Below are positions 8,543 to 14,419 of a DNA stretch of 64,000 nt, piece after piece; the first letter of the stretch is position 1; each line of letters opens with the position of its first letter. Source of the stretch: Aromatoleum aromaticum EbN1 (GTDB taxonomy: Bacteria; Pseudomonadota; Gammaproteobacteria; Burkholderiales; Rhodocyclaceae). The stretch covers positions 1-64,000 of the forward strand of contig NC_006824.1 in the NCBI RefSeq assembly GCF_000025965.1. The letters run 5' to 3'. The translations under genes and the position numbers were made by a program. Under the pieces are notes generated by a model. It did no database searches. It was not told where the DNA came from and was given only the letters and a program-made list of their open reading frames with translations.

Positions 8543-9594
8543 CCTATCTGCCCAAACCGAAACTGCTGCGCGCCGACGCCCCCCGCAACGCACTCGGCTA
8601 CACCCGCCGCGACTACGAGGGGGCGATCTCGACCCTGTGCGCGGGCTGCGGCCACGACTCGATCAGCGCCGCGGTGGTGCAGGCGTGCTTCGATCTGGAC
8701 ATCGAGCCGCACCGCGTCGCCAAGCTCTCGGGCATCGGCTGCTCGTCGAAGACGCCCGACTACTTCCTGGGCGCCTCGCACGGCTTCAACAGCGTGCACG
8801 GGCGGATGCCCTCGGTGCTCACGGGGGCGGCGCTCGCCAACCGGGAGCTACTCTACCTCGGTGTGTCGGGCGACGGCGACTCCGCCTCGATCGGCATCGG
8901 CCAGTTCGCCCACGCCATGCGCCGCGGCGTGAACATGACCTATCTCGTCGAGAACAACGGCGTCTACGGGCTCACCAAGGGGCAGTTCTCGGCCACCGCC
9001 GACAAGGGCTCGAAGAGCAAGAAAGGCGTGGTAAATGCCGACACCCCGATAGATCTGGTCGCACTCGCCCTACAGCTGGGGGCCACTTACGTGGCGCGCA
9101 GCTTCTCGGGCGACCGCGAGCAGCTCGTGCCGCTCATCAAGGGGGCGCTGCGCCACCGCGGCCCGGCCTTCATCGACGTCATCAGCCCGTGCGTGACCTT
9201 CAACAACCACGCCGGCTCGACCAAGAGCTACGACTACGTGCGCGAGCACAACGAGGCGGTCAATGCAGTCGAGTTCATCCTGCCGTGCACCGCGATCGAG
9301 ACCTCCTCCGCGCCGGGGAGCCTGCGCCGCGTGGTGCAGCACGACGGCTCGGTGCTGCACCTCCGAAAGCTCGGCCACGACTACGACTCCTCGGACCGCA
9401 TCGGCGCGATGAACTACCTGCAGGAGCGCCAGGCGCTGGGCGAGCTCGTCACCGGGCTGCTCTACATCGACAGTGTCGGCGAGGAGCTGCATGCGCACCT
9501 CAATACGATCGAGACGCCGCTCAACCGGCTCGGCGACGCCGAGCTGTGTCCCGGTAGCCGCGCGCTCCAGGCGCTGAACGCGAGCTTGCGATAG
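8539..9594 (+). CDS. korB: 2-oxoacid:ferredoxin oxidoreductase beta subunit (TPP-binding)
   Basis: Catalytic thiamine-diphosphate subunit pairing with KorA. The ATG at 8539 overlaps the korA stop (ATGA), giving 351 aa; the upstream in-frame GTG at 8461 lies inside korA. Visible motifs are the cluster-ligand CAGCGHDS near the N-terminus, GIGCSSKTPDYFLG, and the TPP/Mg segment GDGDSASIGIGQFAHAMRR followed by NNGVYGLTKGQFS. The later SPCVTFNNH cysteine is also typical of the family. It sits last in the korCAB operon, 69 bases before the etfB relic, which suggests that ETF was once co-transcribed with this enzyme. This is not the plasmid partition/repressor KorB. Confidence 0.87.
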   Translation: MTYLPKPKLLRADAPRNALGYTRRDYEGAISTLCAGCGHDSISAAVVQACFDLDIEPHRVAKLSGIGCSSKTPDYFLGASHGFNSVHGRMPSVLTGAALANRELLYLGVSGDGDSASIGIGQFAHAMRRGVNMTYLVENNGVYGLTKGQFSATADKGSKSKKGVVNADTPIDLVALALQLGATYVARSFSGDREQLVPLIKGALRHRGPAFIDVISPCVTFNNHAGSTKSYDYVREHNEAVNAVEFILPCTAIETSSAPGSLRRVVQHDGSVLHLRKLGHDYDSSDRIGAMNYLQERQALGELVTGLLYIDSVGEELHAHLNTIETPLNRLGDAELCPGSRALQALNASLR

Positions 9595-9663
9595 CTGGAA
9601 TTGAACGCTGGCCGGCCTCGCGCCAAGCGGGCCGCCGCACAACAACAGAGTTGAAGTGAAGTG

Positions 9664-10056
9664 ATGAAGATCCTGGTCCCAGTCAAACGGGTGACCGATC
9701 CGAACGTCAAGGTGCGGGTCAAGAGCGACGGCAGCGGGGTGGAGCTCGCGAAGGCCAAGATAGCGGTGAACCCCTTCGGCGAGATGACCGTCGAGGAGGC
9801 GGTGCGGCTGAAGGAAGCGGGCCTCGCCCGCGAGGTGGCGGCGGTCCCGTGCGGCGTTGCGGCCTGCCAGGAGACGCTGCGCGCGGCGCTGGCGATCGAT
9901 GCCGACCGCGCCGTCCTGGTCGAGACCGAGGCCGAGCTGCAGCCGCTCGCGGTGGCCGAGCTCTTGAAGGCGGTGGCCGAGCGCGAGGGCCCGCAGCTGG
10001 TACCCAGCGGCAAGCAGGAGATCGCACCTTTGCTCCGTTCTTCAGTCGGTCGATGA
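9664..10056 (+). pseudogene. etfB: electron transfer flavoprotein beta subunit, 5' fragment
   Basis: Starts like a complete Etf[20 protein letters not shown], then [19 protein letters not shown] and [13 protein letters not shown], with the expected spacing up to PQLV..GKQ at about residue 120. After roughly base 10020 the homology stops, less than half the usual length of about 250 aa; the last dozen residues are out of context. The missing C-terminal part is found next door in opposite orientation. The start is ATG 9664 (a GTG at 9661 directly precedes it). ETF would accept electrons from the upstream acyl-CoA dehydrogenases, so its loss here implies another ETF in the genome. Confidence 0.85.
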
Positions 10057-10200
10057 GCTCGCCCACGTCGGCCACCTTCACCGCGCCGCGCTTGGGCGGC
10101 TCGGCGACCTTGAGCGTCGCCAGCCGCGGCCCCACCTCGACGCCGAGCCCGGGGCAGGGTGTCGAGCGGCTTTTTCTTCGCCTTCATGATGTTCGACAGC
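10022..10200 (-). pseudogene. etfB: inverted 3' fragment of electron transfer flavoprotein beta subunit
   Basis: On the minus strand this segment encodes the EtfB C-terminus: [13 protein letters not shown] near 10195-10150, then, after a frame change, LGVEVGPRLATLKVAEPPKR and [19 protein letters not shown] down to 10022. The two pieces abut the 5' fragment at about 10021, so the gene was broken by inversion of its tail and lost its middle. The frame change shows further decay. Confidence 0.75.
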
Positions 10201-10210
10201 ATCGCGTAGC

Positions 10211-10351
10211 GTGCACGCGGGCGGCTACAGCCACATCCTCGGCGCGGGCAGGCCCAAGGATCTCGAAGCGCCGATCTTCCAGGTGGCCGACTACGGCGTG
10301 GTGGGGGACCTCTTCGAGCTCGTGCAGCAGCTCGCCGCGGCGCTCGACTGA
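10211..10351 (+). pseudogene. etfA: electron transfer flavoprotein alpha subunit remnant with internal deletion
   Basis: The open stretch [10 protein letters not shown] resembles an N-terminal-half EtfA segment. It is fused in frame to [20 protein letters not shown] and the C-terminal helix ending in a TGA at 10349. The second part is the well-known EtfA FAD-loop/C-terminus. Everything between is missing, a deletion of most of the protein. With the broken etfB it shows that an etfBA pair once followed korB. Confidence 0.75.
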
Positions 10352-10386
10352 GCGACAGTCCAGTTTTTTGTTTTTTTGGGTCCCCT

Positions 10387-10463
10387 CCGGTGACATTACC
10401 TCTCCTCCTAGGTCACCGGCTTTGTCCGGTTCATCGATGGCAGATCGATGAACCGGATTTTTT
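10387..10463 (+). terminator. tandem hairpins ending in an intrinsic terminator after the kor-etf operon
   Basis: A first hairpin has arms CCGGTGAC/GTCACCGG at 10387-10394 and 10412-10419. The second has perfect 13-base arms (CCGGTTCATCGAT at 10426-10438, complement at 10444-10456, five-base loop) followed by A and six T at 10458-10463, the classical rho-independent form. Confidence 0.8.
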
Positions 10464-10505
10464 AACCGTTCGGCATGTGAGCCGCACGCGCATTCGATTC
10501 CCGTC

Positions 10506-10588
10506 AACCGGCGTCTTCCTCTCCAGATCGCTCCTCGGACGCCGGTTCTTTCGCCCATCCGGCTGTTCGGCCGGATGGGCATATTTTT
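10506..10588 (+). terminator. second pair of hairpins with terminator T-run
   Basis: Arms AACCGGCGTC (10506-10515) and its complement (10538-10547) form one stem. Directly after, GCCCATCCGGC (10553-10563) pairs perfectly with 10570-10580 over a six-base loop and is followed by ATATTTTT. Four hairpins in 200 bases end the operon. Confidence 0.75.
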
Positions 10589-10669
10589 CGTGCGAGTAGT
10601 CGACCGAACATCTTTGGAATCCATATTGACGAGTGTCGCGGACATCTTCTCCTTTCTGGTGACAAGGTA

Positions 10670-10813
10670 GATCGCGCCGAAGAAGCTCGTGCGCGTGCTG
10701 CACTACGACGGCACGCCGATCACCGCGCGCTTCATCGCTGGGTGCATCGGCGAGGCGCTCGCCGAGCGCGGCGAGAGCGCCATTGGTACCCCCGCCCTTT
10801 CGCTGCGCAAGGT
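10670..10813 (+). pseudogene. korA: duplicated 3' end of korA (remnant of a second copy)
   Basis: Nearly identical to the korA 3' end at 8389-8531. Both encode a stretch with RVLHYDGTPITAR, IAGCIGEALAERG and GTPALSL, with a few substitutions (for example a changed codon run near 10778-10783). The copy has no upstream korA sequence and diverges again after CAAGGT at 10813. It is a relic of a second kor locus or of a duplication tied to the etf rearrangement. Confidence 0.85.
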
Positions 10814-10884
10814 CGGCGACCGCGTGTCGTGGCAGTTGCCGCGTCGGCTCATGCTCGGCAACAGTCCGTGCGCCTTCAGGATGA

Positions 10885-11490
10885 GGATTCCGAACCCACG
10901 TAACCGCTGATTCCGAAAGAGTGTGACCGGCGATTCCGCAGTTGTGACCGTGGATTCCGACTTGATCGTGACTGATTTCGGCGAGTTGTCGGAATGGGCG
11001 GTCACGATGCCGGATCCCTCGGTCACGATCAAATCGGAACGGAGTTTGCGAGGCCAAGCGTAGCAACGTCGTTTGTCCGGCCGCTACCCTCGCGCGCTTT
11101 GCGTGGAGATGGCGATGCCGGCGGAGCGTATTGCCATACACAAGATCAGAGAGCTGTTACGGCTCAAGTACGACTGCGCGCTCTCGCATGAACGGATCGC
11201 CCGCGCGCTGTCGGTTTCGAAAGGGGTGGTCGCCAAGTATGTGAAAGCTGCCCGCAGTTGTCTTCGGCTGACGAAGCCGAGTTGCGCGAGTTGCTGGGTG
11301 TTGCGACCCGCGGACACGGGGCGAGCCTCAGATACGTCGCGCCGGATCTGGCGGCGGTTCACCAGTGCCTCAAGCGCAAGAGCGTCAGGCTCGCGCTGCT
11401 GTGGAAAGAGTACGTCCAGGCCGCTGCTGACCCGCCTCCCAGTACTCGCGCTTTTGCGACCTGTACCGGGACTTTGCCCGGCGCCTGAAG
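10885..11490 (+). mobile_element. IS21-family insertion sequence remnant (left end plus 5' istA)
   Basis: Repeated units of the form GTGACCGnnGATTCCG occur at 10887-10960, and an 18-base arm at 10955-10972 is inverted with one mismatch at 11022-11039. Such multiple terminal repeats are typical of IS21-family ends. A decayed istA follows at 11109. The right end, the rest of istA and istB are missing; the sequence changes to trfA by about 11531. Confidence 0.65.
11109..11490 (+). pseudogene. istA: IS21-family transposase istA, frameshifted 5' fragment
   Basis: The first frame gives AERIAIHKIRELLRLKYD, then IARALSVSKGVVAKYVKAA, the helix-turn-helix start of IstA. The reading then moves to the next frame (ELRELLG, VAPDLAAVHQ, LLWKEYV) and again to YSRFCDLYRDFARRLK. 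The DDE catalytic domain is absent, so the gene cannot act. Confidence 0.7.
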
Positions 11491-11530
11491 CGATCATCGA
11501 TGCTCCGACCGGCGAGGGGTCGCACGCGCA

Positions 11531-11829
11531 CACGATTTCGTCGTCTGCGGCGCGGAGCTCGATCCTCGTGTAAAGGAGGGAAACGTGCTCGTTGTAGTGG
11601 AACAGTTTTCCGTGCATCAGCGTCTTGCGCGGCTCCCGCTTGTTCCTAGCCGTGAAGATGGATGACCGCGCGTAGTCGCTAGGGATGTGGCGCAAGTCCT
11701 CGCGCTCGCCAATCGTAGCCGGGAACAACAGGTCAAGCTGAAACTGTTTCTCGTTCGGCTTGATTCCTTTGCTATTCAGGTAGGCATGGCGTTGGAGTTC
11801 TCGACGCTGGCGATTACCTCGTTAGTCAT
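11531..11829 (-). pseudogene. trfA: IncP-type plasmid replication initiator TrfA, truncated and frameshifted
   Basis: Minus-strand sequence matching the start of the short form of TrfA. A likely start ATG at 11829 has GGGGGTGG upstream. After about 17 codons the frame stops, and the homologous reading resumes in another frame with YLNSKGIKPNEKQF and then IPSDYARSSIFTARNKREPR. GKLFHYNEHVSLLYT and IELRAADDEIV follow; the RK2 protein has NDTARSALFTTRNKK and VELRADDDELVW in the same places. The sequence ends at the valine codon at 11531 where the IS21 remnant begins, so the winged-helix DNA-binding part is lost. The replicon cannot initiate from this copy. Confidence 0.75.
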
Positions 11830-11968
11830 CACCACCCCCTGTCGTGTTGATTCAGCCAAAAAGCGGCAAAGTTAGCCGCCACGATGCATTATCGCTCGCC
11901 GCGAGTCGATCCAAACGGCCAGCGGGGCCACTATGCGGCATACTATCATCGTGGGTAAAGTCGCCGTA

Positions 11969-11997
11969 AGTATAGCTACACTTATCCAATCAGTCAA
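11969..11997 (-). promoter_or_regulatory. trfA promoter with overlapping KorA-like operator
   Basis: On the minus strand TTGACT (11997-11992) and TATACT (11974-11969) are separated by exactly 17 bases, a near-consensus sigma-70 promoter reading into the trfA fragment. The -10 box lies in GTATAGCTACAC (11970-11981), two changes from the IncP KorA operator GTTTAGCTAAAC, which overlaps the -10 of trfAp in RK2. A KorB operator lies just behind the -35. Confidence 0.7.
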
Positions 11998-12002
11998 AGA
12001 CT

Positions 12003-12015
12003 TTTAGCGGCTAAA
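12003..12015. promoter_or_regulatory. KorB operator (OB) in the trfA-trbA intergenic region
   Basis: TTTAGCGGCTAAA, a perfect match to the IncP KorB operator TTTAGCSGCTAAA, five bases upstream of the trfA -35 box and 34 bases before the trbA start. It would allow joint repression of both divergent units, as in IncP-1 plasmids. Confidence 0.85.
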
Positions 12016-12048
12016 ATTAAGAACACGCAAATAAGAGGCCGGAAGCCC

Positions 12049-12411
12049 TTGTACAACTACATTTTCTTCACGAACATGCTGCGCCTCCTTGATGAACTGC
12101 ACATGACTAAGCAGGAGCTGGCTGATAAATCGGGCGTGTCCATCTCTTTCCTCTCCGACATCACTACGGGCAAGGGCAACCCTTCCTTGAAAGTGATGGA
12201 GGACATTGCCAAGGCGTTGCAAACGCCGCTGCCCCTGCTGTTGGAATCGACAGACTTGGACCCGGCTTCCCTGGAAGCCCTGGCCGGTGAAAAGATGCCC
12301 AGCAGTCTCCCACCAGGCTATGTGCGGGTAGCGGTGGTACTACCGGAGCATCAAGCGTTCATCGTGAAGAAGTGGGCCGAAACAACCCGGAAGAAGCTTA
12401 CGAAGGCGTAA
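12049..12411 (+). CDS. trbA: TrbA transcriptional regulator of IncP transfer genes
   Basis: DNA-binding repressor of 120 aa that in IncP-1 plasmids controls trb and tra promoters. Residues about 12-65 form an XRE-type helix-turn-helix (MTKQELADKSGVSISFLSDI). The C-terminus GYVRVAVVLPEHQAFIVKKW is the dimerisation region shared by TrbA and KorA of RK2. The TTG at 12049 gives the length expected for TrbA; ATG 12076 would remove nine residues and has no better ribosome site. It lies between two KorB operators, divergent from trfA and upstream of trbB, exactly the IncP order. Since no korA or korB is present here, TrbA may be the only local regulator. Confidence 0.87.
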   Translation: MYNYIFFTNMLRLLDELHMTKQELADKSGVSISFLSDITTGKGNPSLKVMEDIAKALQTPLPLLLESTDLDPASLEALAGEKMPSSLPPGYVRVAVVLPEHQAFIVKKWAETTRKKLTKA

Positions 12412-12452
12412 CACGAGGAAGGCAAGGCAGCACGAAAGCCAGAAAACGGCAT

Positions 12453-12465
12453 TTTAGCGGCTAAA
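12453..12465. promoter_or_regulatory. KorB operator (OB) upstream of trbB
   Basis: Second perfect TTTAGCGGCTAAA, 42 bases after the trbA stop and about 240 bases before trbB. It is placed to control the trbB-trbP operon from a distance, as known for KorB in IncP-1. Confidence 0.85.
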
Positions 12466-12706
12466 GCACGCTGGGCGCTCAACCTCCAACCCCACGTCCA
12501 CAGCCCATCCGGCAGAAATACGCCGCGGCGCCCGCTCGGGTGCTTTGTCGGATTCTTCCCTCATTTTGCCTTAACCATGTCGCGTAAGCTGACAGAAACG
12601 TTTTCGTCAAATCGTTTCAATTCGTTTCCCTTTCGCCATAAATAAAATTCGATATATCGTCCAGTGCTAGGATTCAGAGAAATGACATTCTAGGCAGGCG
12701 GAAACG
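12466..12706 (+). promoter_or_regulatory. trbB upstream region with repeated GAAACG/CGTTTC elements
   Basis: No gene. An AT-rich stretch (about 12600-12660) probably holds the trbB promoter, but I cannot assign -35/-10 boxes with confidence. GAAACG at 12595-12600 is inverted as CGTTTC at 12613-12618 and again at 12623-12628, and GAAACG recurs just before the trbB start. These could be TrbA-binding sites. Confidence 0.4.
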
Positions 12707-13666
12707 ATGATCGAGCACGGCGAAGCGATCAGCATAAAGGAACGTGCGAAGCGCAAGCTCGAGCGAGATATGGGGCCGGAGTTCCTTGCCGCGCTGAGCG
12801 ACCCCAAGACCGTCGAAATCATGCTCAATGCCGACGGCAAACTGTGGCAGGAAAAATTGGGTGAGCCGATGCAGTGCATCGGCTCAATGCGCGTGGCGCA
12901 GGCGCAGGCGATCATCGAGACCATCGCCGGCTACCACGGCAAGGAAGTCACGCGACAGAAGCCGATCCTCGAAGGCGAATTGCCCCTCGACGGCTCACGC
13001 TTCGCTGGCCAGATCCCTCCAGTAGTCCCGGCGCCGATCTTTGCCATTCGTAAGAAGGCCGTCGCCATCTTCACCCTCGATCAGTACGTCGAAAGCGGGG
13101 TGATGACCGCTGGGCAACGCGACGTGCTGATTGAGGCCGTCCGCGCGCATCGCAACGTCCTCGTGATCGGCGGGACCGGCAGCGGCAAGACCACCTTGGT
13201 GAACGCCCTCATCAACCAAATGGTGATCAATGACCCGACCGAGCGGGTTTTCATCATCGAGGACACGGGAGAAATCCAGTGCGCGGCCGAGAACTACGTC
13301 CAGTACCACACCAGCCTCGACGTGAGCATGACGGCGCTGCTCAAAACCACCCTGCGTATGCGCCCCGACCGAATCCTGGTCGGAGAGGTGCGCGGTCCCG
13401 AAGCCCTTGATCTCTTGATGGCCTGGAACACCGGTCATGAAGGAGGTGCCGCCACCCTTCACGCCAACAACGCGAAAGCCGGCCTTGATCGGCTCGCAAT
13501 GCTCATCAGCATGCATTCCGACTCTCCCAAGCCCATCGAACCGCTCATCGGCCAAGCGGTTCATGTCGTCGTCCACATCGCCCGATCCGAAGGCGGCCGC
13601 CGCGTCCAGGAAATTATCGAGGTATCGGGTTTCGACCACGGCCGCTACATCACTAAAGCGCTTTAA
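12707..13666 (+). CDS. trbB: TrbB conjugal transfer ATPase (VirB11 family)
   Basis: Hexameric traffic ATPase at the cytoplasmic base of the mating-pair formation channel. The 319 aa agree with RK2 TrbB (about 320). The Walker [10 protein letters not shown] lies at about 154-162, followed by an acidic Asp box ([10 protein letters not shown]), the Walker B region [14 protein letters not shown], and the family His box [14 protein letters not shown]. First gene of the Tra2 operon; the next gene follows after 13 bases with its own AAAGGAG. Confidence 0.93.
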   Translation: MIEHGEAISIKERAKRKLERDMGPEFLAALSDPKTVEIMLNADGKLWQEKLGEPMQCIGSMRVAQAQAIIETIAGYHGKEVTRQKPILEGELPLDGSRFAGQIPPVVPAPIFAIRKKAVAIFTLDQYVESGVMTAGQRDVLIEAVRAHRNVLVIGGTGSGKTTLVNALINQMVINDPTERVFIIEDTGEIQCAAENYVQYHTSLDVSMTALLKTTLRMRPDRILVGEVRGPEALDLLMAWNTGHEGGAATLHANNAKAGLDRLAMLISMHSDSPKPIEPLIGQAVHVVVHIARSEGGRRVQEIIEVSGFDHGRYITKAL

Positions 13667-13679
13667 AGGAGTAACCCCC

Positions 13680-14105
13680 ATGCAAGTCGCAGTGCCCTCG
13701 TTCCGCCTCGATCGTAACGCCGTCTTCTATCTCGGCCTGCTCGCTCTTCTGGCCTTCTTCCTGCTGGCGCCGCATTCGGCCTTCGCATCCGAAGGAACGG
13801 GCGGTTCGCTCCCGTATGAGAGCTGGCTGACCAACCTGCGCAACTCCGTCACCGGTCCGGTCGCGTTCACGCTGGCCCTCATCGGCATCGTCGTTGCTGG
13901 CGGCATCCTGATCTTCGGCGGAGAGCTCAACGGTTTCTTCCGCACCTTGATCTTCATCGTCCTGGTCATGGCCCTGCTGGTCGGCGCGCAAAACATGATG
14001 AGCACCTTCTTCGGCCGTGGCGCGGAAATCGCGGCTGTCCCCGAGGACGCGATCCAGCACGCCAAGCTGGCCGCCTCGGTGGTCCTCCCCAAGCGGGCTG
14101 GATAA
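13680..14105 (+). CDS. trbC: TrbC prepilin (VirB2 family)
   Basis: Precursor of the cyclic conjugative pilin. ATG 13680 has AAAGGAG upstream, giving 141 aa. A long signal peptide ends in SAFA before [15 protein letters not shown]; two membrane helices follow ([19 protein letters not shown] and [18 protein letters not shown]). The segment [12 protein letters not shown] matches the RK2 site where TraF cleaves and joins Gly to the N-terminal Ser. The peptide after that point is removed. Conservation of both joining residues, together with traF in the Tra1 block, implies a circular pilin here too. Confidence 0.93.
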   Translation: MQVAVPSFRLDRNAVFYLGLLALLAFFLLAPHSAFASEGTGGSLPYESWLTNLRNSVTGPVAFTLALIGIVVAGGILIFGGELNGFFRTLIFIVLVMALLVGAQNMMSTFFGRGAEIAAVPEDAIQHAKLAASVVLPKRAG

Positions 14106-14107
14106 AC

Positions 14108-14419
14108 ATGGCCCTGCGCAGCATCCCCATTCGTAGGGCCGGCAACCGAGAAAACCTGTTCATGGGCGGGGATCGTGAGCTGGTGATGTTCTCGGGGCTG
14201 CTGGCCGGGGCACTGATTTTCAGCGCCCAAGAAGTCAGGGCAACGATGTTCGGTATCGCCTTGTGGTTCGGCGCGCTCTTCGTCTTGCGCCTCATGGCGA
14301 AGGGCGATCCGAAGATGCGCCACGTCTACCTGCGGCACCGCCGCTACAAGGCGTATTACCCCCCGCGCTCGACGCCCTTCCGGGAAAACACGACAAGCCA
14401 AGGGAAGCAATACAAATGA
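14108..14419 (+). CDS. trbD: TrbD inner-membrane mating-pair protein (VirB3 family)
   Basis: Small membrane protein of 103 aa, the same length as RK2 TrbD. It starts two bases after trbC and ends in an ATGA overlap with trbE. A hydrophobic hairpin (ELVMFSGLLAGALIFSAQ and TMFGIALWFGALFVLRLM) lies between basic ends, as in VirB3 proteins that associate with the VirB4 ATPase encoded next. Confidence 0.9.
   Translation: MALRSIPIRRAGNRENLFMGGDRELVMFSGLLAGALIFSAQEVRATMFGIALWFGALFVLRLMAKGDPKMRHVYLRHRRYKAYYPPRSTPFRENTTSQGKQYK

Noticed and set aside
6674-9594. Idea that korA/korB here are the IncP regulators
   Set aside because: The proteins carry 2-oxoacid oxidoreductase motifs (TPP site, gamma domain); the name is a coincidence.
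10184-10645. Minus-strand frame with AAAGGAGAAG before its ATG at 10645
   Set aside because: The start signal is good, but the frame runs through four plus-strand hairpins and the etfA relic; at most the first 20 codons are a gene fragment.
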